Source: an uncultured Clostridia bacterium (GTDB lineage: Bacteria; Bacillota; Clostridia; UMGS1810). From it: a DNA stretch of 19,989 bases. Every line of letters begins with the position of its first letter. Positions within the stretch are counted from its first letter, which is position 1. The stretch spans positions 1 through 19,989 of the forward strand of contig CALGRC010000021.1 in assembly GCA_937959315.1 (NCBI GenBank), read 5' to 3'. A program made the position numbers and the translations under genes. Shown in pieces: positions 7,103 through 15,094 of the stretch. The notes beneath the pieces were generated by a model, which ran no database searches, was not told the origin of the DNA, and saw only the letters and a list, made by a program, of their open reading frames with translations.

Positions 7103-8044
7103 GTGATTGGGAATAGGAAGGATTTGCTGGGGCTACAGGAATTGCCGGCCGAGGAAATCGGCACAATTTTGAAAAACGCCTCCACGATGAAGTATATATT
7201 GGAGCAAAACAGCAAAAAGACGCCACATTTGCAAGGAAAATCGGTGGTTACGCTGTTTTATGAAAACTCTACCCGCACCCGGCTGTCATTTGAGCTGGCC
7301 GCCAAATATATGAGCGCCAGCGCAGCCAATATTTCGGTTGCGACCAGTTCGGTGCAAAAGGGGGAATCGCTGCTGGATACCGCCCGTACGGTGGACGCCA
7401 TGGGCGCGGATGTGATTGTGATACGCCATCCTATGGCAGGCGCGCCGCATTTGGTTGCTAAAAATGTACAGGCGGCGGTGATCAATGCGGGCGATGGGAT
7501 GAATGAGCATCCGACGCAGGCACTATTGGATTTATTTACCATTAAAGAGAAAAAAGGACGGATAGAAGGATTGCGGGTAGCCATTATTGGGGATGTAGCG
7601 CACAGCCGCGTGGCGCGCAGCAACATTTATGGCTTGCAGAAGATGGGGGCAACGGTTGCGGTGGGCGGTCCTAGTACGCTTATGCCAATGGGAATGGACG
7701 CCTTTGGCGTGGAGGTATTTAACAGTACGCAAGAGGCGGTGCTGGATGCGGATGTTGTAATTAACCTGCGCATGCAGTTTGAACGGCAAAAGCAAGGTTT
7801 GTTCCCGTCCAACCGGGAATACGCACGGTTTTTCGGATTGGATGAAAAACGGCTGATATTTGCCAAGCCGGACGTGCTGATTATGCATCCCGGCCCGGTT
7901 AACCGCGGGATTGAACTGACAACAGAGGTGATTGACGGGAAACACAGCGCCATTCATGAACAGGTGACCAATGGCGTGGCAGTGCGTATGGCGTTGCTGT
8001 ATATGTTGGCGCGCAGAGGAGGGAACAATGAGAATCTTAATTAA
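7103..8044 (+). CDS. pyrB: Aspartate carbamoyltransferase catalytic subunit
   Basis: Joins carbamoyl phosphate and aspartate to give carbamoyl aspartate, the committed step of pyrimidine synthesis. Motifs include the carbamoyl-phosphate loop FYENSTRTR (residues 52-60), IRHPMAGAPH, NEHPTQALLD and HPGPVNRG (from His262). The length of 313 residues is normal for the catalytic chain. The start is GTG 7103 after a GGGGG-rich ribosome site at 7089-7093. No regulatory chain gene pyrI is present, so the enzyme is likely the unregulated trimer typical of Gram-positive bacteria. Its 3' end overlaps pyrC by 17 bases, suggesting coupled translation. Confidence 0.96.
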   Translation: MIGNRKDLLGLQELPAEEIGTILKNASTMKYILEQNSKKTPHLQGKSVVTLFYENSTRTRLSFELAAKYMSASAANISVATSSVQKGESLLDTARTVDAMGADVIVIRHPMAGAPHLVAKNVQAAVINAGDGMNEHPTQALLDLFTIKEKKGRIEGLRVAIIGDVAHSRVARSNIYGLQKMGATVAVGGPSTLMPMGMDAFGVEVFNSTQEAVLDADVVINLRMQFERQKQGLFPSNREYARFFGLDEKRLIFAKPDVLIMHPGPVNRGIELTTEVIDGKHSAIHEQVTNGVAVRMALLYMLARRGGNNENLN

Positions 8045-9317
8045 AAACGGGCATGTGTTGGACCCGAAAAATTCCATTGATAGTGTGTTGGATTTGTACA
8101 TTGAAGATGGGGAAATCGTACAGATGGAACCGGGTATTGATATAAACGGCGGTGATATTGAGGAAATCGACGCCTCTGGTTTGATAGTTGCACCAGGGCT
8201 GGTGGATATGCATTGCCATTTGCGCGAGCCGGGTTTTGAATACAAGGAGGATATTGAAACAGGGACGCGCAGTGCGGCCATGGGTGGGTTTACCTCTATT
8301 GCGTGTATGCCAAATACCAATCCGGTAGTGGACAACCGCGCCATTGTGGAATATATCATCAACCGCGCAAAGGAAGCCGGAGTGGTCAACGTATATCCCA
8401 TTGGCGCGGCAACCAAGGGGTTGCAGGGCAAGGAGCTTTCGGAAATTGGCGAGTTGAAGTTTGCCGGTGTGGTGGCGGTGTCGGACGATGGACGTCCGGT
8501 GGAAAATGCTGCGCTGATGCGCAGTGTCATGCAGTATGCAGCTATGTTTGACACTCCGGTTATTTCGCACTGCGAGGAACTGTCTCTGTCGGATGGCGGC
8601 GCCATGAACGAAGGCACGGTGGCAACCCGTCTGGGGCTGCGCGGTATTTCCCGTGCCAGCGAGGAGGTCATGGTGTCCCGTGACGCAATATTGGCGCAGG
8701 CCTATCAGCTGCCGGTGCATATTGCGCATGTCAGCACACGCGGTTCGGTAGAAATCGTCCGACATGCAAAGAGCATGGGCGTCCCCATCACCTGCGAGAC
8801 CTGCCCGCATTATTTTACGCTGACGGAGGATGCGGTGGCCGGCTTTGACACCAATGCCAAAATGAACCCGCCGCTGCGCACGGCAGATGATGTGGCGGCA
8901 GTAATTGAGGGATTGGCTGACGGCACCATTGACGCCATTGCAACCGACCATGCCCCCCACCATATTGATGAAAAAAATGTGGAATTTGACCTTGCCGCAA
9001 ACGGCATTGTTGGATTTGAAACAGCGCTGGGATTGGGCATTACCTATCTGGTGAAGCCAGGGTATCTTAACTTATCGCAGTTGATAGAAAAAATGAGCGG
9101 CAATCCGGCGGAAATCCTTGGCTTAAATAAGGGCCAGCTCAAAACTGGAAAGCCTGCCGATATTGTCATTTTTGACCCGGACAAGCAGTGGGCGGTAGAT
9201 CCGGCAGGATTCCAGTCAAAATCCAAAAACTCGCCGTTTGGCGGATTTACCTTGCATGGAAAGGTGGAATACACCATTGTCAGCGGCAATATCGTCGTGC
9301 GGCAGGGGATGCTTTAA
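8028..9317 (+). CDS. pyrC: Dihydroorotase
   Basis: Zinc amidohydrolase that cyclises carbamoyl aspartate to dihydroorotate. The metal motif HCHLREPG holds His62 and His64; later come SHCEE, HIAHVST, ETCPHYF and ATDHAPHH (residues 305-312, with the catalytic Asp307). Length (429 residues) and motif spacing fit the Bacillus-like type I dihydroorotases. The ATG at 8028 follows GAGGAGGG (8016-8023) and overlaps the end of pyrB. An upstream in-frame start at 7971 exists but would extend the protein deep into pyrB without a ribosome site. Confidence 0.96.
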   Translation: MRILIKNGHVLDPKNSIDSVLDLYIEDGEIVQMEPGIDINGGDIEEIDASGLIVAPGLVDMHCHLREPGFEYKEDIETGTRSAAMGGFTSIACMPNTNPVVDNRAIVEYIINRAKEAGVVNVYPIGAATKGLQGKELSEIGELKFAGVVAVSDDGRPVENAALMRSVMQYAAMFDTPVISHCEELSLSDGGAMNEGTVATRLGLRGISRASEEVMVSRDAILAQAYQLPVHIAHVSTRGSVEIVRHAKSMGVPITCETCPHYFTLTEDAVAGFDTNAKMNPPLRTADDVAAVIEGLADGTIDAIATDHAPHHIDEKNVEFDLAANGIVGFETALGLGITYLVKPGYLNLSQLIEKMSGNPAEILGLNKGQLKTGKPADIVIFDPDKQWAVDPAGFQSKSKNSPFGGFTLHGKVEYTIVSGNIVVRQGML

Positions 9318-9335
9318 AAAAAGGAGTGACGGTAT

Positions 9336-10247
9336 ATGGACCGGTTGATTGAAAAAATCAAACAGACGGGCAACCCGACTGTGTTTGGTTTGGACCCGCG
9401 GTTATCGTTTGTGCCGCAGTACTTGCAGGATCAGAGCTTTGAGCGGTATGGCCGAACAGCGCGCGGCGCGGCGCACGCCATTTTGCATTTTAACTATGGG
9501 CTGATAGACGCACTTTGCGGGATTGTACCATGCGTCAAGCCGCAGTCGGCGTATTATGAAATGTATGGGATAGACGGTGTCAAAACGCTCAAAAAGACCA
9601 TCGAATATGCCAGGGAAAAGGGGCTGTATGTGCTGCTGGACGTCAAGCGCAATGACATAGGCTCCACGGCTGAAGCTTATGCGGCCGCCTATTTAGGTGA
9701 GACCGATTTGGGAAACGGCATGCATGAGCGGATGTTTGACTGTGACGGCGTTACCGTGAACGGTTATTTGGGTACGGATGGCATCCAGCCGTTTGCCGAT
9801 GCCTGCAAGCAATTTGACAAATCCTGCTTTGTACTGGTTAAAACCAGCAATCCTTCTTCCGGGGAATTGCAGGATGTGGACTGCGGCGGGCAGATGGTAT
9901 GTGAAAAAATGGCGGAATTGGTGGAACAATGGGGAGCCGGTTCCATTGGGCAGTATGGATACAGCCGCATTGGCGCGGTGGTGGGCGCTACCTGGCCGCA
10001 GCAGGCGGAAAAGCTGCGCGCCATGATGCCGCACACCTACTTTTTGGTACCGGGCTACGGCGCGCAGGGCGGCGGCGCAAAAGATGTCATTGTAAACTTT
10101 AACAAAGATGGCTTGGGGGCGATTGTCAATTCGTCACGCGCCATTATGTGCGCCTACCAAAAGGGGGATTGGCAGCCGGAGGCATATGCAGATGCCGCAA
10201 GGGCGGAAGCCATCCGGATGCGCGATGAAATTACTGCGCTGCTGTAA
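9336..10247 (+). CDS. pyrF: Orotidine 5'-phosphate decarboxylase, subfamily 2
   Basis: Decarboxylates OMP to UMP, the last step of the pathway. The catalytic signature LDVKRNDIGSTAEAY starts at residue 101 and supplies Asp102, Lys104 and Asp107. The 303-residue length and N-terminus (NPTVFGLDPR) belong to the longer subfamily 2 common in Clostridia and mycobacteria, not the 230-residue Bacillus type. ATG 9336 follows AAGGAG (9321-9326). It lies 18 bases after pyrC and 27 bases before carA. The intermediate steps (dihydroorotate dehydrogenase, orotate phosphoribosyltransferase) are not encoded here. Confidence 0.95.
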   Translation: MDRLIEKIKQTGNPTVFGLDPRLSFVPQYLQDQSFERYGRTARGAAHAILHFNYGLIDALCGIVPCVKPQSAYYEMYGIDGVKTLKKTIEYAREKGLYVLLDVKRNDIGSTAEAYAAAYLGETDLGNGMHERMFDCDGVTVNGYLGTDGIQPFADACKQFDKSCFVLVKTSNPSSGELQDVDCGGQMVCEKMAELVEQWGAGSIGQYGYSRIGAVVGATWPQQAEKLRAMMPHTYFLVPGYGAQGGGAKDVIVNFNKDGLGAIVNSSRAIMCAYQKGDWQPEAYADAARAEAIRMRDEITALL

Positions 10248-10274
10248 AAGGAATACTGGGACAGGGGGTTGCAA

Positions 10275-11318
10275 ATGAAAGTATATTTGAAGTTGGAAAA
10301 CGGCAGGACGTTTGAAGGGGAACGCTTTGGCGCGGATGGCGACGCGCTGGGCGAAGTGGTTTTCAACACCTGCATGACAGGATATCAGGAAATACTGACC
10401 GACCCGGCCAATAAAGGGCTGCTGGTGGCAATGACCTATCCGCTGCTGGGCAATTACGGCGTCAATGGGGAAGATGATGAAGCGGCTGGCACAGCGGCTA
10501 AGGGCCTGATTGTCCGGGAAATCTGTGATAAACCCAGCAATTTCCGCAGTACCGGTACGCTGGACGCCTATTTGAAGGAGCACCAAATTGTGGGTATTTC
10601 GGGTGTGGATACCCGCTGCCTGACCCGTGCCCTGCGGGACAATGGGCCGATGCGGGCAGTGATTACATCCGATAAGGATTTTGATGTAAGCGCTTTGAAA
10701 GTATGTACGATAGAGCCCAATGCCGCCTATGGCAAGCAATATCATGTGCCGGGCAGCGGCAAACGGGTTGCGCTGGTGGATTTTGGTGTGCGCAAAAGCT
10801 TTGTGCAGCAGCTTTCGGAACGCGGCTATGATGTGACGGTTTTCCCGTCGGATACGGCGGCAGCGGCGCTGCACGGCTTTGACGGCATTATTTTAAGCGG
10901 CGGCCCGGGCGCCCCGCAGGATTATACCGCCGGTATTGCGCTTGCCAAAGCGTTGCTTGACGGGGGGACGCCGGTGCTGGGCGTTGGGCTGGGCCACCAG
11001 CTGCTGGCATTGGCCGCCGGCGCTGCGGTAGAGCATCTGCCGCACGGGCACCATGGGGTGAACCATCCGGTGCTTGACAAGGCCGCCGGGCGCACCTATC
11101 TGACTTGGCAAAACCATGGCTGGACGGTTCGGGCGGACAGCTTGCCTGCCGGACAGGTGATCTATGTCAATATCAACGACCGGAGCATTGAGGGGCTGCA
11201 ATATGCACCGCATGCGTTTGGCGTGCAGTTCCATCCCATCGCGCTGGAAAATGCAACGGGGACGGGGTTTGTATTTACACGGTTTGAAGCTTTGATGGGA
11301 GGTGGCGCGCATGCCTAA
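10275..11318 (+). CDS. carA: Carbamoyl phosphate synthase small subunit with defective glutaminase site
   Basis: CarA normally splits glutamine and feeds ammonia to CarB. The 347 residues show both domains: the N-terminal CarA domain (FNTCMTGYQEILTDP, GISGVDTR) and the class I amidotransferase domain (LSGGPGAP, GLGHQLLALAAGA, NHPV, QNHGW, FHP). The catalytic residues are altered. The nucleophile position in GxCLGHQ is Gly238 (codon GGG, 10986). The HPE triad is His320-Pro-Ile322, so Glu is lost. The glutamine-contacting Ser (Ser47 of the E. coli protein) is Ala45. Glutaminase activity should be lost while the fold remains, which suggests a CarB partner that uses free ammonia. The start is ATG 10275 after AGGGGG (10262-10267). 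carA overlaps carB by 8 bases. Confidence 0.93.
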   Translation: MKVYLKLENGRTFEGERFGADGDALGEVVFNTCMTGYQEILTDPANKGLLVAMTYPLLGNYGVNGEDDEAAGTAAKGLIVREICDKPSNFRSTGTLDAYLKEHQIVGISGVDTRCLTRALRDNGPMRAVITSDKDFDVSALKVCTIEPNAAYGKQYHVPGSGKRVALVDFGVRKSFVQQLSERGYDVTVFPSDTAAAALHGFDGIILSGGPGAPQDYTAGIALAKALLDGGTPVLGVGLGHQLLALAAGAAVEHLPHGHHGVNHPVLDKAAGRTYLTWQNHGWTVRADSLPAGQVIYVNINDRSIEGLQYAPHAFGVQFHPIALENATGTGFVFTRFEALMGGGAHA

Positions 11319-12915
11319 GCACAGTGGTATCAAAAAGGTTTTGGTAATTGGCTCCGGCCCCATCATCATCGGGCAGGCGGCAGAATTTGACTACGCGGGC
11401 ACCCAGGCCTGCAAAACCCTCAAAAGCGAGGGGATTGAGGTGGTTCTGATCAATTCCAATCCGGCTACCATTATGACCGATAAGAACATGGCGGATGCGG
11501 TATATATTGAGCCGCTGACCATTGAAACGGTCAAAAAGGTCATTGAAAAGGAGCGGCCGGACAGCATTTTGCCGACGCTTGGCGGGCAGACAGGTTTAAA
11601 CCTTGCCACTGAGCTGGCGGAAGAGGGATATTTGGATAAGATGAATGTCCGTCTGCTGGGCACCAATGTGGATTCTATCAAAAAGGCGGAAGACCGCCAG
11701 ATGTTCAAGGATACCATGGAGGCCATCGGCGAGCCGTGCATTGCCAGCAAGGTGGTGGAAAGCTATGAGGATGCGCTGGAATTTACCAAGGAAATTGGAT
11801 TCCCGGTCATCATCCGCCCGGCGTTTACTATGGGCGGTACTGGCGGCGGCATTGCCTATCATGAGGCGGATTTGGACGAAATCGCCCATGGCGGCCTGCG
11901 CGCCTCCCGTGTCCATCAGATTTTGGTGGAAAAGTGCATCTCCGGCTGGAAGGAGATTGAATACGAGGTCATCCGCGACCACAAGGGCAACGCCATTACC
12001 GTTTGCAGCATGGAAAATGTTGACCCGGTGGGCGTACATACCGGCGATTCTATCGTGGTGGCGCCTGCGCAGACGCTGACCGATAAAGAATACGGCATGC
12101 TGCGGAATGCTGCTTTGAATATTATTTCGGCGCTTGGCATTGAAGGCGGCTGCAACTGCCAGTTTGCTTTGGAGCCTAACAGCTTTGAATATGCAGTTAT
12201 CGAGGTCAATCCCCGTGTGTCCCGTTCGTCGGCGCTGGCTTCTAAGGCGACCGGCTACCCGATTGCCAAGGTCGCTACCAAAATTGCCATTGGCTATGGC
12301 CTGGATGAAATCCAAAACGAGGTGACCGGAACGACGTTTGCGTGCTTTGAACCCACTATTGATTATGTGGTATGCAAGTTCCCGCGCTGGCCGTTTGATA
12401 AATTTGTCAACGCCGACCGCACGCTGGGTACGCAAATGAAAGCGACCGGCGAGGTGATGAGCATTGGGCAGAGCTTTGAACAGGCCATTTTAAAGGCGGT
12501 TCGCTCTTTGGAAATCAATGCGCCGACGCTGCACCTGAAAAAATACAAGGACTATACTGCCGGCCAACTGCGGCAGGCGCTGCACACCTGCACCGACGAG
12601 CGGCTGTTTTTGATTGCGGAGGCGCTGGAAAAGGGCGTGACGCAGGAGGAAATCCATCAAATTACCACCATGGATGTTTGGTTTTTGGACCGCATTCAGC
12701 ATATCATTGATTTGGAACGCCGGCTTAAAACGGAAGAACTGACGCGGGAGCTCATGAAAACTGTCAAACGGTATGGGTTTTCTGATTTTGCCATTGCAGA
12801 GCTGACCGGAAAAACGACGGCGGAGGTGCGCAAATTACGTACGGATATGGGGATTGTCCACACCTTTAAGGTAGTGGATACCTGTGCGGCAGAATTTGAT
12901 GCGGTGACGCCCTAA
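11311..12915 (+). CDS. carB: Carbamoyl phosphate synthase large subunit, N-terminal half (in-frame TAA)
   Basis: This half makes carboxyphosphate from bicarbonate and ATP and carries ammonia to the intermediate. The 534 residues cover the first ATP-grasp unit and the oligomerisation domain. Conserved blocks are GSGPIIIGQAAEFDYAG, TLGGQTGLNLA, PAFTMGGTGGG, VDPVGVHTGDS, APAQTLTDKEY and NPRVSRSSALASKATGYP. ATG 11311 follows GGGAGGTGG (11298-11304). At codon 535 the frame meets TAA (12913-12915), within a stretch that in CarB proteins normally reads TPYYY. One tyrosine codon appears to have become a stop. The same frame then continues to 14508. The product may be a truncated half, or full length if the stop is read through or is a sequence error. 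Confidence 0.9.
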   Translation: MPKHSGIKKVLVIGSGPIIIGQAAEFDYAGTQACKTLKSEGIEVVLINSNPATIMTDKNMADAVYIEPLTIETVKKVIEKERPDSILPTLGGQTGLNLATELAEEGYLDKMNVRLLGTNVDSIKKAEDRQMFKDTMEAIGEPCIASKVVESYEDALEFTKEIGFPVIIRPAFTMGGTGGGIAYHEADLDEIAHGGLRASRVHQILVEKCISGWKEIEYEVIRDHKGNAITVCSMENVDPVGVHTGDSIVVAPAQTLTDKEYGMLRNAALNIISALGIEGGCNCQFALEPNSFEYAVIEVNPRVSRSSALASKATGYPIAKVATKIAIGYGLDEIQNEVTGTTFACFEPTIDYVVCKFPRWPFDKFVNADRTLGTQMKATGEVMSIGQSFEQAILKAVRSLEINAPTLHLKKYKDYTAGQLRQALHTCTDERLFLIAEALEKGVTQEEIHQITTMDVWFLDRIQHIIDLERRLKTEELTRELMKTVKRYGFSDFAIAELTGKTTAEVRKLRTDMGIVHTFKVVDTCAAEFDAVTP

Positions 12916-12975
12916 TATTATCCCAGCTACGATGAAGAAAACGAAGCGGCGCCGTCGGATAAAAAGAAAATCCTG

Positions 12976-14508
12976 GTGGTCGGTTCCGGCCCCATCCGCA
13001 TCGGGCAGGGCATTGAGTTTGACTATTGCAGCGTACACTGCGTATGGGCGCTCAAAGAGGCCGGGTATGAAACCATCATTGCCAATAACAACCCGGAAAC
13101 GGTATCCACCGACTTTGACACGGCGGACAAGCTGTATTTTGAGCCGCTGACGCCGGAAGAAGTACAAAATATCGTGGAAACGGAACAGCCGGATGGCGCA
13201 ATTGTGCAGTTTGGCGGCCAGACAGCCATTAAACTGACCAAGGCACTGGTGGAAATGGGTGTCAAAATCATTGGGACCGGATTGGACGATATTGACGCGG
13301 CGGAAGACCGCGAGCGGTTTGATGAAATTTTGGAAGCGGCCGGCATCCCACGCCCGGCAGGGACGACGGTATTTACCAAGGAGCAGGCATTGGAAGCCGC
13401 GCATTTTCTGGGCTATCCGGTGCTGGTGCGGCCGTCCTATGTATTGGGCGGCCAGGGCATGGAAATTGCTTACAATGATCAGGATATTGAGGAATTTATG
13501 TCCATCATCAATCTAAATACCCAGGAGCACCCCATTTTGGTGGACAAATACATGGTGGGCCGCGAGGTAGAGGTGGACGCCATCTGCGATGGGGAGGATA
13601 TTCTCATCCCCGGTATTATGGAGCATTTGGAGCGCGCCGGCGTACACAGCGGCGACAGCATTTCGGTCTATCCGCCGCGTACCATCGAACCGGAATTTCA
13701 GAAAACTTTGGTAGAATACACCGAAAAGCTGGCAAAAGCCCTGCATGTGGTGGGGCTGGTCAACATCCAGTTTGTCATCAGCGCAGGGGCGGTTTATGTC
13801 ATCGAGGTCAATCCCCGTTCGTCGCGTACGGTGCCGTATATTTCAAAGGTTACAGGTATCCCGATGGTCAATATGGCTGCCAAATGCTCGCTGGGCTATA
13901 AGCTCAAAGATATGGGGTACGGCACCGGCCTGCATCCGGAGGCGCCCTATTGCGCGGTCAAGGTGCCGGTGTTCTCGTTTGAAAAGCTGCACAATGTCGA
14001 TGTCAGCCTTGGCCCTGAGATGAAATCCACAGGCGAGGTGCTGGGGCTGTCCAAGGATTTCAGCGAAGCGCTCTACAAGGGCTTGCTGGGGGCGGGCATC
14101 CGGGTCAAAAAGCCGGGCAAGCTGCTGGCGACCGTGCGGGATACCGACAAGGAAGAAGCCATGTGGGTGGTGGGCGAATTTTCCGATATGGGGTATGACA
14201 TCTATGCTACCGGGAATACCGCTAACCGGCTCAATCAGCATTTTGTGCCCACCAATGTTGTCAAAAAGATTGGCGAGGGTAAGCCGGATATTTTGGACTT
14301 GATTTCTGCCGGCGAAGTGGATGTGGTCATCAATACTGCAACCCGCGGCCGGGCGCCCGAACGCGACGGGTTTAAAATCCGCCGCAAAGCAGTTGAACAT
14401 TCTATCCCGTGCTTTACATCGCTGGATACTGCAAAAGCTGTGGCCCTGTCGCTTAAATCGGGCTATAACAAAGAAAATATTGGGATAGTTGATATTACCA
14501 AACTGTAA
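12976..14508 (+). CDS. carB: Carbamoyl phosphate synthase large subunit, C-terminal half
   Basis: This is the carbamate-phosphorylating half of CarB plus the allosteric domain. Motifs are GSGPIRIGQGIEFDYCSVH, QFGGQTAIKL, PSYVLGGQGMEIAY, GVHSGDSISVYPP, NPRSSRTVPYISKVTG and the MGS-like end with NTATRGR. It reads in the same frame as the N-terminal half, beyond the TAA at 12913. Coding similarity resumes right after the stop (YYPSYDEENEA), so the whole gene would be 1065 codons, normal for CarB. GTG 12976 is the first acceptable start, but it has no ribosome site and would cut into the first beta strand, so efficient independent translation is doubtful. The true extent of this half is 12916-14508. 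Confidence 0.88.
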   Translation: MVGSGPIRIGQGIEFDYCSVHCVWALKEAGYETIIANNNPETVSTDFDTADKLYFEPLTPEEVQNIVETEQPDGAIVQFGGQTAIKLTKALVEMGVKIIGTGLDDIDAAEDRERFDEILEAAGIPRPAGTTVFTKEQALEAAHFLGYPVLVRPSYVLGGQGMEIAYNDQDIEEFMSIINLNTQEHPILVDKYMVGREVEVDAICDGEDILIPGIMEHLERAGVHSGDSISVYPPRTIEPEFQKTLVEYTEKLAKALHVVGLVNIQFVISAGAVYVIEVNPRSSRTVPYISKVTGIPMVNMAAKCSLGYKLKDMGYGTGLHPEAPYCAVKVPVFSFEKLHNVDVSLGPEMKSTGEVLGLSKDFSEALYKGLLGAGIRVKKPGKLLATVRDTDKEEAMWVVGEFSDMGYDIYATGNTANRLNQHFVPTNVVKKIGEGKPDILDLISAGEVDVVINTATRGRAPERDGFKIRRKAVEHSIPCFTSLDTAKAVALSLKSGYNKENIGIVDITKL

Positions 14509-14550
14509 AAAAAAGCCTTCCGGGCAAGCTTGCCCGGAAGGCTTTTTTTT
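14507..14550. terminator. Perfect-palindrome terminator after carB
   Basis: Bases 14507-14550 form a perfect 44-bp palindrome centred on AAGCTT (14527-14532): A8, a G/C-rich 14-base arm, its complement, then T8. It starts inside the carB stop codon. The stem with A/T flanks on both sides would terminate transcription in either direction, and it closes the pyr operon. Confidence 0.93.
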
Positions 14551-14571
14551 AGAAAGCTGGCTATGTCGCGC

Positions 14572-14600
14572 TTGCAATTTTTGTATAAACCTTTTATAAT
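14572..14600 (+). promoter_or_regulatory. Promoter of the FHA-ftsW unit
   Basis: TTGCAA (14572-14577) and a perfect TATAAT (14595-14600) are 17 bp apart, just after the pyr terminator and 32 bases before the FHA gene. Transcription would begin near 14607. Confidence 0.8.
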
Positions 14601-14632
14601 AAAGGTACAATGGAAAAAAAGGGGGCGCGCAC

Positions 14633-15094
14633 ATGTATGAAATCATTGCCGGTATTTTAAAATACGCGCTGGTATTTGTGGTGTACCTGTTTATCTATAG
14701 CGTGGTCAAGCTGATCTATCTGGATATTTCCGATACCAAACGCATGGGCAAATCGTTGGACGGTGCACTAAGCTATTTGAAGCTTATTAATTTGCGCAGC
14801 GAGCTGGATTTTAAGGTGTTTGAAAGCTATGGGATCAAGGAATCGGCCGTAATTGGGCGCAGCAAAAAATGTGAAATTTATATTGGCGACCCGTTTTTGT
14901 CCAAGCAACATGCGCGGATTTTTTTAAAAGAGGGGTCGTTTTATATTGAGGATTTGCAGTCTACCAACGGCACATATGTCAACGGTAAAAAACTGCTGGA
15001 AAAAGCGGTGAAACTTAAAGACAGCGATAAAATCACCTTTGGGAATTTAAACTTTTTGTTTGTGGATACGCTGGATATGGAGGCGGTAGTATGA
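14633..15094 (+). CDS. Membrane-anchored FHA-domain protein
   Basis: The 153-residue protein has one hydrophobic N-terminal segment (about residues 5-30) followed by a linker and a cytoplasmic forkhead-associated domain (about 60-146). The phosphothreonine-binding residues are present: Gly75-Arg76-Ser77, Ser90-x-x-His93 and Thr111-Asn112-Gly113. FHA domains bind phosphothreonine on partner proteins. ATG 14633 follows AAAGGGGGCG. The stop overlaps the ftsW-family start by 4 bases (ATGA), so the two are translationally coupled. In Clostridia and Actinobacteria, FHA proteins next to FtsW are thought to link Ser/Thr kinase signals to wall synthesis. No kinase or phosphatase gene is in this window, and the partner is unknown. 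Confidence 0.9.
   Translation: MYEIIAGILKYALVFVVYLFIYSVVKLIYLDISDTKRMGKSLDGALSYLKLINLRSELDFKVFESYGIKESAVIGRSKKCEIYIGDPFLSKQHARIFLKEGSFYIEDLQSTNGTYVNGKKLLEKAVKLKDSDKITFGNLNFLFVDTLDMEAVV

Noticed and set aside
7532..8671. Long antisense open frame (379 codons) over pyrB and pyrC
   Set aside because: The plus strand here carries intact pyrB and pyrC motifs throughout. The antisense translation is low-complexity and unlike any family.
10269..10275. TTG start two codons before the carA ATG
   Set aside because: ATG 10275 has better spacing from AGGGGG and matches the family N-terminus.
12913..12915. TAA as a recoded sense codon (selenocysteine, pyrrolysine or altered code)
   Set aside because: Selenocysteine uses TGA and pyrrolysine TAG, and many other genes here end normally in TAA. 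A Tyr-to-stop change or sequence error is simpler.
12932..13150. 72-codon ORF starting just after the carB stop
   Set aside because: It is out of frame with carB, very basic and unlike any protein. It was considered as a restart site but would not produce the carB second half.
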